Positions 20,538-30,925 of a stretch of DNA of 64,000 nt are shown piece by piece; the stretch's first letter is position 1, and each line of letters opens with the position of its first letter. Source of the DNA: Kitasatospora cinereorecta (lineage in GTDB: Bacteria > Actinomycetota > Actinomycetes > Streptomycetales > Streptomycetaceae); NCBI RefSeq assembly GCF_024172095.1, contig NZ_JAMZDX010000001.1:400001-464000 (forward strand), written 5' to 3'. The translations under genes were made by a program, and so were the position numbers. The notes beneath the pieces were generated by a model. The model did not search any database, was not told the DNA's origin, and saw only the letters and a list, made by a program, of their open reading frames with translations.

Positions 20538-22183
20538 CCGGTGCCCGGCTGGTCGACGGCCGGTACCGGCTGGTCGACGGCCGGTACCGGCTGGTCGAGA
20601 AGATCGGGCACGGCGGCATGGGCCAGGTGTGGGCGGCCCGCGACGAGCGGCTGGAGCGGCCGGTCGCGGTGAAGCTGCTGCGCACCGACCGGCTCGCCGA
20701 GGCCGGCGCCGGCAGGACGGCCGGCCGGGCGGAGGAGTTGCGCCGCCGCTTCCTGCGCGAGTGCCGGATCAGTGCGGCGCTCGACCACCCGGGGCTGGTC
20801 ACCGTCTTCGACGCCGGGTCGGACGGCGGCGAGCTGTACCTGGTGATGCAGCGCGTCCCGGGCCTGAGCCTGGCGGACCTGCTCGCCGAGGAGGGCCCGC
20901 TGACGGCGGACCGGGCGGTGGCCGTCGCCGCGCAGGTGTGTGCGGCGCTGGCCGCGGTGCACGCCGTCGAGGTGGTGCACCGGGACCTCAAGCCGAGCAA
21001 CGTGATGGTCCGGGACGACGGCCGGGTGGTCCTGCTGGACCTGGGCATCGCCACGGCGCTGGACCCCGAGTCCACCCGCCTCACCCTCACCGGCAGTCCG
21101 ATCGGCAGCCCTGCCTACATGGCCCCCGAGCAGGCGCTGGCCGCGGCCGTGGACCGGCGCAGCGACCTGTACGCGCTCGGCTGCATGCTGCACGAGATGC
21201 TGACCGGCGACGCGCCGTTCCCGGCGCCGAGCGCGCTGGGTGTGCTGCGCCGCCACGTGGACGACCCGCCGGTACCGCTGCGCGAGGTGCGGCCGGAGCT
21301 GCCGATCGAACTGGAGGCGCTGGTCCTCGACCTGCTGGCGAAGCAGCCGGCCGACCGTCCGGCCGACGCCCGGGCGGTGCACGCCCGGTTGCTGCCGCTG
21401 CTCCCCGCTCCGGCGGGGACGCCCCAGCCCCCGCCCGGCCCGGTGCCGGACCCGTCCCGTCCCTTCCGCTTCCCGCACCACCCGGCGCCGTCCGGCCCGA
21501 TCGATCCGCGGACCGGCGGGTGGACCGTCCCGGGCCGGAGCCCTGCCCGGGCCTCGACCCCGACCCCGTCCGGCCTGCGCCCGTCAACCCCGCCGCCGAC
21601 GGCACCGCAGCCGCCCGAGGAGCTGGCGAGCGCCTGCGCCCGGCTGTCCGATCTGGTCGCCGCCCGCCGCCACACCGAGGTGATCGGGCTGGCCGGGCTG
21701 CTGCTGCCGCGGGCCCGGACCGAACTCGGCGAGGGCGCGCCGCTGGTGCAGACCGTCCGGGCGATCCTGGCGCGGACGCTGCTGGCGGAGCACCGGTACG
21801 GCGACGCGCTGCCCGAGTACCGGCAGCTCGCGGCGGTGGCGGCCGCCGAGCGGGGCCCGTACGACCCGGCCGTGCTGGATCACCGGGGCCGGGCGGCCCG
21901 CTGTCTGGAGGGGCTCGGTCGGGCGGCCGAGGCGCTGGCCGAGTACCGGGCGCTGCTGGCGGTGCACCCGCCGGACGCTCCGGCGGTGCCGGAGCTTCGG
22001 GAGCGGGCCGGGCTGCTGCGGGCCGGCGGCGGCGATCGGGACGGCGGCTGGCAGGAGCTGCTGGAGCTGCTGCTGGACACCGAGCGCCGGTACGGCCCGC
22101 ACCACCCGGACGTGCGCCGCGTGCGCGGGCACCTGGAGGCGCTGGGCACCGGCCGGACGACCACCGGCCCGCACCGCGCGTAG
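20534..22183 (+). CDS. Ser/Thr protein kinase (PknB type) with C-terminal TPR-like region
   Basis: A 549-residue kinase. The Hanks motifs are present: GHGGMGQVW glycine loop, VAVKLL lysine, HRDLKPSN catalytic loop, DLGIAT (DLG in place of DFG, common in bacterial kinases), and SPAYMAPEQ. After a Pro-rich linker (residues 300-350) the C-terminus has helical repeats (LADLVAARRHTEVIGLAGLLL, EYRQLAAVAAAERG, AEALAEYRALLAVHP) that look like TPRs. No membrane segment is seen, unlike PknB itself. The N-terminus carries a 21-bp tandem duplication that adds an extra LVDGRYR. It is coupled to the membrane protein upstream. Substrates are unknown. Confidence 0.92.
   Translation: MTGARLVDGRYRLVDGRYRLVEKIGHGGMGQVWAARDERLERPVAVKLLRTDRLAEAGAGRTAGRAEELRRRFLRECRISAALDHPGLVTVFDAGSDGGELYLVMQRVPGLSLADLLAEEGPLTADRAVAVAAQVCAALAAVHAVEVVHRDLKPSNVMVRDDGRVVLLDLGIATALDPESTRLTLTGSPIGSPAYMAPEQALAAAVDRRSDLYALGCMLHEMLTGDAPFPAPSALGVLRRHVDDPPVPLREVRPELPIELEALVLDLLAKQPADRPADARAVHARLLPLLPAPAGTPQPPPGPVPDPSRPFRFPHHPAPSGPIDPRTGGWTVPGRSPARASTPTPSGLRPSTPPPTAPQPPEELASACARLSDLVAARRHTEVIGLAGLLLPRARTELGEGAPLVQTVRAILARTLLAEHRYGDALPEYRQLAAVAAAERGPYDPAVLDHRGRAARCLEGLGRAAEALAEYRALLAVHPPDAPAVPELRERAGLLRAGGGDRDGGWQELLELLLDTERRYGPHHPDVRRVRGHLEALGTGRTTTGPHRA
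20546..20587 (+). repeat. 21-bp tandem duplication in the kinase 5' end
   Basis: Two perfect 21-bp units encode LVDGRYR twice, and a third partial copy continues as LVEK. Perfect identity suggests a recent slippage event. It lengthens the segment just before the glycine loop without changing the frame. Confidence 0.9.
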
Positions 22184-22361
22184 CCGGCACCACGCGCAGC
22201 GCAGCACCGCGCGCAGCCCGTACCGCGCCGGACGTCGGCCCGTTCGGGCGACGGTCTGGGCAAGGGTGGGTGCGGCGCTCTACTGTTCGTCCCAGCTCGT
22301 CGTACGTGCCAGGAGTACCACCGGAACGCACCAGCCCCACCCACTGCCCGGGAGGCCCCAC

Positions 22362-22997
22362 GTGATCCGCACCAGCTCCGCCCGCCGCCGCAGCCTGCGG
22401 ACCGCCGTGGGCGTCGCGCTCGCCGCCGCCGCGCTGTCCGCCTGCGGGGCGCAGCCGGCCCACCCGGGCGCCGCCGCCGTGGTGGGCGGGGAGCGGATCA
22501 GCGTTGCGTCGGTGGAGGCCCGGATGGCGGCCGTCCGGGACGCGTCGGCGGGTCAGGGCGGGGCGCGGACCGAGCGGGCCGGGCTGGCCAAGCGGACCGT
22601 CGCCGACCTGGTCCTGGACCGGGTGATCGCCAAGGCGTTGAACGACCGTCAGCTGTCGGTGAGCGACGCGGAGATCGCCACCAGCCGGGCGGCCGATGCC
22701 AAGGTGCTGGGCGGCGAGAGCCAGTTGGAGCGCGAGCTGCTGGCCCGCCAGGGCGTCCCCTCGGCGGACATCGACACCTTCTACCGGCAGCAGCTGGGCA
22801 TCCAGAAGCTGGCCGCCGCGCAGGGCGAGGACGCCCGCACCACGGTCGGTGACGCGGTGGTCCGCAAGGCCCTGGTGGAGGCGGGCGGCAAGCTCGACAT
22901 CCAGGTCAACCCGCGCTACGGCCGCTGGGACGTGCAGCAGATCACGCTCGCCGACACGGTCGACGACTGGCTGCCGCAGAACCACCAGCTGTTCTGA
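22362..22997 (+). CDS. SurA N-terminal domain-like lipoprotein
   Basis: A 211-residue predicted lipoprotein with signal VALAAAALSAC. The mature part (VVGGERISVASVEARMAAVRD, then helices with DRVIAKALNDRQLSVSDAEI and a TFYRQQLGIQKL segment) resembles the helical SurA_N chaperone region but lacks a parvulin PPIase domain. In Streptomyces a similar gene lies just upstream of mazG, as here. GTG 22362 has GGGAGG about 6 bases upstream. It probably helps fold or stabilise exported proteins; this is inferred from the fold only. Confidence 0.82.
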   Translation: MIRTSSARRRSLRTAVGVALAAAALSACGAQPAHPGAAAVVGGERISVASVEARMAAVRDASAGQGGARTERAGLAKRTVADLVLDRVIAKALNDRQLSVSDAEIATSRAADAKVLGGESQLERELLARQGVPSADIDTFYRQQLGIQKLAAAQGEDARTTVGDAVVRKALVEAGGKLDIQVNPRYGRWDVQQITLADTVDDWLPQNHQLF

Positions 22998-23019
22998 GGA
23001 AGGCCGCGCGCCGAGCAGG

Positions 23020-23025
23020 TAGGTT
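23020..23025 (+). promoter_or_regulatory. -10 box TAGGTT 7 bases before the mazG start (leaderless type)
   Basis: TAGGTT ends 7 bases before GTG 23033, which puts the transcription start at the start codon. No ribosome site fits better, so mazG may be leaderless. Confidence 0.5.
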
Positions 23026-23032
23026 CAAAGGC

Positions 23033-24028
23033 GTGGACACTCCGAAGCTGACCCTGCTCACCACCACCCACCGCGTCGCCCCCGGCCTGCTGTCCTGGCC
23101 GGCGTGGGAGGCCCTGCGGGGCGCTCCCCGGGTGCTGGCCGGTGACGCCGCCCATCCGCAGCTGCCGGCCGTCCGGCAGGCGGGGGTCGAGGTGGAGCTG
23201 GTCGAGCGCGGTTCGGCGCCGGCGCTGGCACGGCGGCTGCTCGGAGCGGCGCCGGCCCTGTGGCTGGGCAGCCCGGACGGCGACCCGGGGCTGACCGACG
23301 CGCTGGCCCGGATCGCGGTCGAGGAGGCCGGGCAGGTGCCGGAGATCGAGGTGCTGCCCGGCTCGTACGACCTGCCCGGGGCGCGGCTGCTGGACCTGGC
23401 CTCGGTGATGGACCGGCTGCGCTCGCCGGGCGGCTGCCCGTGGGACGCCGAGCAGACCCACGAGACCCTGGTGAAGTACCTGGTCGAGGAGGCCTTCGAG
23501 CTGGTCGAGGCGATCGAGGAGGGCGACCGGGCGACGCTCCGCGAGGAGCTGGGCGATGTGCTGCTCCAGGTGTTCTTCCACTCCCGGATCGCCGAGGAGC
23601 ACCCGGAGGACCCGTTCTCCGTCGACGACGTGGCCGGCGACATCGTGGAGAAGCTGATGTACCGGCACCCACACGTGTTCGGGGAGGTGGAGGCGACCGG
23701 GTCGGCCCAGGTGGAGGCCAACTGGGAGCAGCTGAAGGCGGCGGAGAAGCAGCGCGAGTCGGTGCTGGACGGGGTGCCGGCCGGCCTGCCGTCGCTGGCG
23801 TACGCGGCGAAGCTGGTCTCCCGGGTCCGGCGGGCGGAGTTCACCGCGGTGCCGGACCGGCCGTACGAGCTGCCCGCCGAGTTCACCGAGGAGTCGGCGG
23901 GGGAGCTGCTGCTGGCCGTCGCGCAGCGCGGCTACGACGCCGGGGTGGACGTGGACGCGGCGCTGCGGGCGGCGGCCCGGCGCTACCGGGCGGCGGTGCG
24001 GGCGGCCGAGGGGCTGTCGGAGGGCTGA
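23033..24028 (+). CDS. mazG: Nucleoside triphosphate pyrophosphohydrolase MazG
   Basis: A 331-residue protein. The all-alpha NTP-PPase domain starts near residue 125: LRSPGGCPWDAEQTHETL, then the Mg-binding EExxE helix EEAFELVEAIEEGD and EELGDVLLQVFFHSRIAEE, followed by RHPHVFGE. It hydrolyses NTPs, probably including damaged ones, to NMP and pyrophosphate. The first 120 residues (LTLLTTTHRVAPGLLSWPAW) are a less conserved actinobacterial extension that resembles a decayed methylase-like domain; I am not sure of that. GTG 23033 directly follows a -10 box. The 3' end overlaps the opposing SDR-like gene by 46 bases. Confidence 0.93.
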   Translation: MDTPKLTLLTTTHRVAPGLLSWPAWEALRGAPRVLAGDAAHPQLPAVRQAGVEVELVERGSAPALARRLLGAAPALWLGSPDGDPGLTDALARIAVEEAGQVPEIEVLPGSYDLPGARLLDLASVMDRLRSPGGCPWDAEQTHETLVKYLVEEAFELVEAIEEGDRATLREELGDVLLQVFFHSRIAEEHPEDPFSVDDVAGDIVEKLMYRHPHVFGEVEATGSAQVEANWEQLKAAEKQRESVLDGVPAGLPSLAYAAKLVSRVRRAEFTAVPDRPYELPAEFTEESAGELLLAVAQRGYDAGVDVDAALRAAARRYRAAVRAAEGLSEG

Positions 24029-24414
24029 CGCTGGGTCGGGACGACCTCACCGATCGCCTCGCCGACCTCGGCGAGCAACTCGGCCAGCGGGTCGAGGTGG
24101 TGCGGCAGCTCGGCGAGCTGGACGATCCGCTCGCCGTGCGGCCCGGCGACCGCGAACAGGTCGACCGGGCCGAGGTGGCCGGTCGCGGTGTCCACCAGGG
24201 CGGCGATGTCGCTGGGGCGGTGCACGTCGCCGCAGACGCCGACCACCGGGCACCCCGGGCGGTCCAGCTCGGTCGCGAGGTCCTCGGCCACACCGGGCCG
24301 CAGGTCGGCGATGAGCAGACCGGACGCGCCGGCGGCGGCGAACCGGCGGGCCAGGTCGGCCCCCGAGCCTCCGTCGAGCACGGCGATGACCACCACGGCC
24401 CCGGCTACTCGCAT
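23983..24414 (-). CDS. Truncated or degenerate short-chain dehydrogenase
   Basis: A 143-residue protein that covers only the N-terminal Rossmann half of an SDR: DLARRFAAAGASGLLIADL, then DRPGCPVVGVCGDVHRPSDIAALVD and GPVDLFAVAG. The glycine loop is shortened to DGGSG, and there is no YxxxK catalytic pair. A strong AAGGAGGAG site 6 bases before ATG 24414 shows it is still set up for translation. It ends 46 bases inside mazG on the other strand. It may be a pseudogene, or a nucleotide-binding protein without dehydrogenase activity. Confidence 0.6.
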   Translation of the reverse strand: MRVAGAVVVIAVLDGGSGADLARRFAAAGASGLLIADLRPGVAEDLATELDRPGCPVVGVCGDVHRPSDIAALVDTATGHLGPVDLFAVAGPHGERIVQLAELPHHLDPLAELLAEVGEAIGEVVPTQRQPSDSPSAARTAAR

Positions 24415-24557
24415 GGCTTGCTCCTCCTTGAGCGTCACCTCGCGGACGGCCCGCACTGCCGTCCACCACGGTTATCGGAGGATCGTAGGCACGTCACGAC
24501 CCTCCGCAACAGGGATTACCCCCCAGGTGACCAGACTCACGCCCGACCGCCACCGGA

Positions 24558-24563
24558 TACGGT
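24558..24563 (+). promoter_or_regulatory. -10 box TACGGT 6 bases before the P450 start (leaderless type)
   Basis: TACGGT is followed by 6 bases and ATG 24570. The transcript would begin at or next to the start codon. No Shine-Dalgarno sequence is present. Confidence 0.45.
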
Positions 24564-24569
24564 CGGGGC

Positions 24570-25832
24570 ATGTCCGACACGCCCGTTCCCGCCCGGCCCG
24601 AGCTCTTCACCTGGGAGTTCGCCGCCGACCCCTACCCCGCGTACGCCTGGCTCAGGGAGCACGCGCCGGTGCACCGGACCACGCTGCCGAGCGGTGTCGA
24701 GGCGTGGCTGGTGACGCGCTACGCGGACGCCCGGCAGGCGCTGGCCGACAGCCGGCTCTCCAAGAACCCGGCGCACCACAGCGAGCAGGCGCACCGCACC
24801 GGCCGGGTCGGCATCCCGGGGGAGCGGCAGGCCGACCTGATGACGCACCTGCTGAACATCGACCCGCCGGACCACACCCGGCTGCGCCGCCTGGTGTCCA
24901 AGGCGTTCACCCCGCGCCGGGTGGCGGAGTTCGAGCCGCGGGTGCAGCAGCTCACCGACCGGTTGATCGACTCCTTCGCGGGGCGCGGCGAGGCCGACCT
25001 GATCCACGAGTTCGCCTTCCCGCTGCCGATCTACGCGATCTGCGACCTGCTCGGCGTCCCGGCGGAGGACCAGGACGACTTCCGGGACTGGGCCGGCATG
25101 ATGCTGCGACACACAAAGCCGGGCCACCACGGCGGGCAGCGCGGCGGCGTCGGCCGGGCCGTGAAGAAGATGCGGGCGTACCTGCTCGAACTCATCCACC
25201 GCAAGCGCGCGGACCTCGGCGACGACCTGATCTCCGGGCTGATCAGGGCCAGTGACCACGGCGAGCACCTCACCGAGAACGAGGCCGCGGCGATGGCGTT
25301 CATCCTGCTCTTCGCCGGCTTCGAGACCACCGTGAACCTGATCGGCAACGGCCTGTACGCGCTGCTGCGCAACCCCGGCCAGCGGGAGCTGCTGCAGGCG
25401 GCGCTGGGCCGGGGCGACGGCGCCCTGCTGGAGACCGGCATCGAGGAACTGCTGCGCTACGACGGTCCGGTGGAGCTGGCCACCTGGCGGTTCGCCACCC
25501 GGCCGCTGAGCATCGGCGGGGTGGACATCCCGGTCGGGGACCCGGTGCTGGTGGTGCTGGCCGCCGCCGACCGCGACCCGGCCCGGTTCGCCGACGAGAA
25601 CACCCTCGACCTCGCCCGGAAGGACAATCCCCATCTGGGATTCGGACACGGAATCCATTACTGCATCGGCGCGCCGCTGGCCAGGCTGGAGGGCCGTTCG
25701 GCGATCGGCACGCTGCTCACCAGGCTGCCCGATCTGCACCTCGCGGCGGACCCGTCGGAATTGCGCTGGCGCGGAGGTTTGATCATGCGGGGGCTGCGTG
25801 AGCTGCCGGTCGGGTTCACTCCTGCGAGTTGA
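24570..25832 (+). CDS. Cytochrome P450 (CYP107-like)
   Basis: A 420-residue soluble bacterial P450 that would hydroxylate a small organic substrate using ferredoxin electrons. The I-helix oxygen motif FAGFETT, the K-helix ELLR (ExxR) and the heme loop FGHGIHYCIGAPLAR with the cysteine near residue 365 are all intact. HxxxR-type HTRLRRLVSKAFTPR is present. There is no ferredoxin gene beside it, so it relies on partners elsewhere. In S. coelicolor, as I remember, a CYP107 gene lies next to rpf and eno in the same order. Substrate unknown. Confidence 0.93.
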   Translation: MSDTPVPARPELFTWEFAADPYPAYAWLREHAPVHRTTLPSGVEAWLVTRYADARQALADSRLSKNPAHHSEQAHRTGRVGIPGERQADLMTHLLNIDPPDHTRLRRLVSKAFTPRRVAEFEPRVQQLTDRLIDSFAGRGEADLIHEFAFPLPIYAICDLLGVPAEDQDDFRDWAGMMLRHTKPGHHGGQRGGVGRAVKKMRAYLLELIHRKRADLGDDLISGLIRASDHGEHLTENEAAAMAFILLFAGFETTVNLIGNGLYALLRNPGQRELLQAALGRGDGALLETGIEELLRYDGPVELATWRFATRPLSIGGVDIPVGDPVLVVLAAADRDPARFADENTLDLARKDNPHLGFGHGIHYCIGAPLARLEGRSAIGTLLTRLPDLHLAADPSELRWRGGLIMRGLRELPVGFTPAS

Positions 25833-25943
25833 CGGCGCGTCGGAACCATCGGCTCCGGATCGGGACAACCCGGGACATGCAGGCATTGTTCGTATCCGAT
25901 ACATGACTCGTCGTAATTTCGGCGTGATATCGGTGATATGAGC

Positions 25944-25973
25944 TTGTGATCGTCCGTCGGATCTGCCTACTCT
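25944..25973 (+). promoter_or_regulatory. Candidate rpf promoter (TTGTGA - 18 - TACTCT)
   Basis: A -35 (25944-25949) and a -10 (25968-25973) sit about 20-25 bases before the riboswitch begins, in a locally AT-rich stretch of the 369-bp gap between P450 and rpf. Confidence 0.45.
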
Positions 25974-25997
25974 CCATCAGTCCGCAGCCGCGGGCCC

Positions 25998-26921
<924 letters not shown>

Positions 26922-26941
26922 CCGGGCCCGCTCCGGCGACG

Positions 26942-26976
26942 CCCCGGCGCGCGCCCCGCGAGGGGCGCGCCCGGGG
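26942..26976 (+). terminator. Hairpin terminator after rpf
   Basis: A G/C stem of 15 pairs with one bulge (26942-26957 with 26962-26976) and a 4-base loop, 20 bases after the stop codon. It separates rpf from eno. Confidence 0.65.
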
Positions 26977-27075
26977 TGTCCGCATTTGCTCGACATTCAG
27001 GTGAACTACCAGCGAGTACGGCGCCACACGGTGAGACAGGACCATGCTCGGCGTGGCCCCGGAGCGAGCTGCGGT

Positions 27076-27081
27076 TAGGCT
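27076..27081 (+). promoter_or_regulatory. Candidate eno -10 box (TAGGCT)
   Basis: TAGGCT lies 44 bases before GTG 27125, leaving room for a leader with the TAGGAGA ribosome site (27112 region). The -35 is not clear. Confidence 0.4.
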
Positions 27082-27091
27082 CTGGACGTAA

Positions 27092-28411
<1,320 letters not shown>

Positions 28412-28452
28412 GTACAGCTGAGCCCCGGGCGCTGACACACAGCGCTTGAGAT

Positions 28453-28498
28453 CCGGTGCCCCGGCTTCCACCGCGTAGGGTGGGGGCCGGGGCACCGG
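28453..28498 (+). promoter_or_regulatory. 13-bp inverted repeat with -10 box in the loop, between eno and divIC
   Basis: Perfect 13-bp arms (28453-28465 and 28486-28498) enclose 20 bases that contain TAGGGT (28476-28481). It could be a terminator for eno and a promoter region for divIC at once. Confidence 0.5.
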
Positions 28499-28519
28499 CG
28501 TGCGCAGGAGGGGTACGAG

Positions 28520-28975
28520 ATGGGCAAGTGGAAGATCCCGGGGCTGGCGGGGCGTCCGCGCTTCACCAGCCGCGCCACCGTCCTCGTGCTCGTCCTGTGC
28601 TCGCTGGTCGCGATACTCGCGTACCCGACCCGGCAGTTCATCGCCCAGCGGTCGGAGATCGCCGCGCAGCAGGCCAAGGCCGAGCACGCCAGGCAGCAGG
28701 TCGAGGAGCTCCGCCGGGAGCGGGCCCGCTGGCAGGACCCCGAGTACGTGAAGGCCCAGGCCCGCGAGCGGCTGCACTACGCCCTGCCGGGCGAGACGCC
28801 GTTCGTCTCGGTCGACCCGTCGCCCTCGGCGAGTGCCCGGCCCTCCTCCGCCGACGCGGCCCCCGGTACCGGGACCCGGCCGAAGGCCGTCAAGCCCTGG
28901 TACGTCAGCTTCTGGGAGTCGGTCGACCTCGCCGACGCCGGACAGCCCCGTACCGAACTCCCCGCCTCCCACTGA
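28520..28975 (+). CDS. divIC: Septum formation initiator, FtsB/DivIC family
   Basis: A 151-residue bitopic membrane protein. The N-terminus is cytoplasmic (GRPRFTSRA), then one membrane segment (VLVLVLCSLVAILAY) and a coiled-coil extracellular part (QRSEIAAQQAKAEHARQQVE), ending WQDPEYVKAQARERLHYALPGE, the FtsB/DivIC signature. A Ser/Pro-rich tail follows. It partners FtsL and FtsQ homologues in the divisome. It lies downstream of eno and 14 bases before the DUF501 gene. RBS AGGAGGGG lies upstream. Confidence 0.92.
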   Translation: MGKWKIPGLAGRPRFTSRATVLVLVLCSLVAILAYPTRQFIAQRSEIAAQQAKAEHARQQVEELRRERARWQDPEYVKAQARERLHYALPGETPFVSVDPSPSASARPSSADAAPGTGTRPKAVKPWYVSFWESVDLADAGQPRTELPASH

Positions 28976-28989
28976 AGACAGACCTGCCG

Positions 28990-29625
28990 ATGACCAACGA
29001 ACACCCGGCCGTCCCCGACGCCGACGTCGCCGCCATCGCGGCCCAGCTCGGCCGCGTCCCGCGCGGCCTGCGCGGGGTGGCCCACCGCTGCCCCTGCGGC
29101 AACCCGGACGTCGTGGAGACCGCCCCCCGGCTGCCCGACGGCACGCCGTTCCCCACGCTGTACTACCTGACCTGCCCCAAGGCGGCCTCGCTGATCGGCA
29201 CCCTGGAGGCCGAGGGCGTGATGAAGGACCAGACCGCCCGGCTGGCCACCGATCCGGACCTCGCCGCCGCCTACCAGCGGGCCCACGAGGACTACATCGC
29301 CCGCCGCGACGCCATCGAGGTGCTGGAGGGCTTCCCGAGCGCCGGCGGCATGCCGGACCGGGTGAAGTGCCTGCACGTCCTGGTCGGCCACGCGCTGGCG
29401 GCCGGCGAGGGCGTCAACCCGCTCGGCGACGAGGCGATCGGCATGCTGGAGGACTGGTGGGCCAAGGGCCCCTGCGTCTCCCCGGCCGAGGTCGAGGCGG
29501 CCGGCGAGCGGGTCTCCCGCAACCGCGCCAAGGACGAGGACCACGCGGCCGTGATCGCCGCCAAGGAGCAGAAGACGGCCGAGCGCGCCGAGAAGCGGCG
29601 CCAGGCCGAGGAGGAGGGCGAGTGA
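28990..29625 (+). CDS. DUF501 domain protein
   Basis: A 211-residue cytoplasmic protein. Conserved points include VAHRCPCGNPDVVETAPRL and FPTLYYLTCPKAASLIGTLE, a Cys-rich pattern (C-P-C-G, C-P) that could bind metal, and DRVKCLHVLVGHALAAGEGVNPLGDEA. The C-terminus is a charged helix (EQKTAERAEKRRQAEEEGE). The function is unknown. It is found between divIC and ppx in many actinobacteria, suggesting a link with division or phosphate metabolism. It overlaps ppx by GTGA. Confidence 0.9.
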   Translation: MTNEHPAVPDADVAAIAAQLGRVPRGLRGVAHRCPCGNPDVVETAPRLPDGTPFPTLYYLTCPKAASLIGTLEAEGVMKDQTARLATDPDLAAAYQRAHEDYIARRDAIEVLEGFPSAGGMPDRVKCLHVLVGHALAAGEGVNPLGDEAIGMLEDWWAKGPCVSPAEVEAAGERVSRNRAKDEDHAAVIAAKEQKTAERAEKRRQAEEEGE

Positions 29626-30560
29626 CGACGACCCGGGTGGCCGCGATCGACTGCGGCACCAACTCGATCCGCCTGCTGGTCGCCGACCTCGACCCGGACA
29701 CCGGCGCGATCACCGACCGCGACCGCAGGATGATCATCAACCGGCTGGGCCAGGGCGTCGACAAGACCGGCCGCCTCCACCCGGACGCGCTGGAGCGCAC
29801 CTTCGCCGCCTGCCGCGAGTACGCCGAGGTCATCGCCGAGCACGGCGTCACCCCGGACCGGATCCGGATGGTCGCCACCAGCGCCTCGCGCGACGCCGAG
29901 AACGCCGCCGAGTTCACCGACGGCGTCCGGGAGATCCTGGGCGTCACCCCGAGCGTGGTCAGCGGCGACGAGGAGGCCCACCTCTCCTTCACCGGCGCCA
30001 CCAAGGAACTGCTCGGCGGCCCCGCCAAGCCCCCGTACCTGGTCTTCGACCTGGGCGGCGGCTCGACCGAGTTCGTGCTGGGCGGCGAGGACGTGCAGGC
30101 CGCCCGCTCGGTGGACATCGGCTGCGTCCGGCTGACCGAGCGGCATTTCGCCGGGAGCGAGCGGCCGACCCAGGATCAGATCGCCGCCGCCCAGGCCGAC
30201 ATCAACGCCGCCCTGGACCGCGCCGCCGAGGCCGTCCCGCTGGACGGCGACGCCACCCTGGTCGGCCTGGCCGGCACGGTCACCACGGTCGCCGGCATCG
30301 TGCTCGACCTGCCCGAGTACCGGTCCGAGCGGATCCACCACGCCCGGCTCACCGTCGACCAGGTCCGCGAGGTCACCGCCCGGCTGCTGACCGCGAGCCA
30401 CGACGAGCGGGCCGCGATCCCGGTCATGCACCCCGGTCGGGCCGACGTGATCGCCGCCGGTTCGCTGGTGCTGCTGGAGATTATGGAGCGGACCGGAGCC
30501 CTGGAGGTTCTGGTCAGCGAGCACGACATCCTCGACGGGATCGCCTGGAGCATCGACTGA
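29622..30560 (+). CDS. ppx: Exopolyphosphatase / guanosine pentaphosphatase (Ppx/GppA)
   Basis: A 312-residue ASKHA-fold phosphatase that hydrolyses polyphosphate or pppGpp. AAIDCGTNSIRLLVAD is the phosphate-1 loop, MVATSASRDAENAAEF follows, then SGDEEAHLSFTGA, DLGGGSTEFVLG (phosphate-2) and GLAGTVTTVAGI. The family's C-terminal HD domain is absent, as in short actinobacterial members. The GTG start overlaps the DUF501 stop, so translation is coupled. It is the last gene of the eno-divIC-DUF501-ppx run. Confidence 0.94.
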   Translation: MTTTRVAAIDCGTNSIRLLVADLDPDTGAITDRDRRMIINRLGQGVDKTGRLHPDALERTFAACREYAEVIAEHGVTPDRIRMVATSASRDAENAAEFTDGVREILGVTPSVVSGDEEAHLSFTGATKELLGGPAKPPYLVFDLGGGSTEFVLGGEDVQAARSVDIGCVRLTERHFAGSERPTQDQIAAAQADINAALDRAAEAVPLDGDATLVGLAGTVTTVAGIVLDLPEYRSERIHHARLTVDQVREVTARLLTASHDERAAIPVMHPGRADVIAAGSLVLLEIMERTGALEVLVSEHDILDGIAWSID

Positions 30561-30925
30561 GAGGCGTGTCGCCGAAAAGGTTCGTGAATTTCTTCACATG
30601 AGGATCCCGCCTTTCGTCGCACTCACGTGTCCGGTCCGTCCGATATGTGGGACCGAAGGCCGTCTCGGTGGGCGGACCACCGGATCGCAGGTGAGGCGGC
30701 GAGTTGGCCGGTGGAATCGCAAAGGCGCTCGGGAACCCGGGCACCACAAGGATCGTTGCTGCTCAGAGGCGCCACATGTGTCCGTCCGCTCACCACGGCC
30801 CCCCGCCGTCGGTGAGCGGACCGGCCGGCCCGGCTCATGTGGGCGCGTAGTGTAGCACCAGGTGTCCAGCACCTTGTGACGGGCCTCACGAAGTGTCCGT
30901 CAGAAGGGGGTGGATACTTTCGGAT
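30561..30925 (+). other. 365-bp gap before ndh with regulatory sequences only
   Basis: No plausible gene. The only clear element is the Rex-like site near the 3' end, with a weak TAGTGT -10 candidate at 30848-30853. ORFs here lack ribosome sites. Confidence 0.5.
30874..30892 (+). promoter_or_regulatory. Rex-like operator (NADH/NAD sensor)
   Basis: TTGTGACGGGCCTCACGAA has TTGTGA and TCACGAA half-sites separated by 6 bases, one mismatch from the Rex consensus TGTGA-N6-TCACA. It lies 34 bases upstream of the ndh start, and ndh is a known Rex target in Streptomyces. Rex would repress ndh when NADH is low. Confidence 0.7.
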
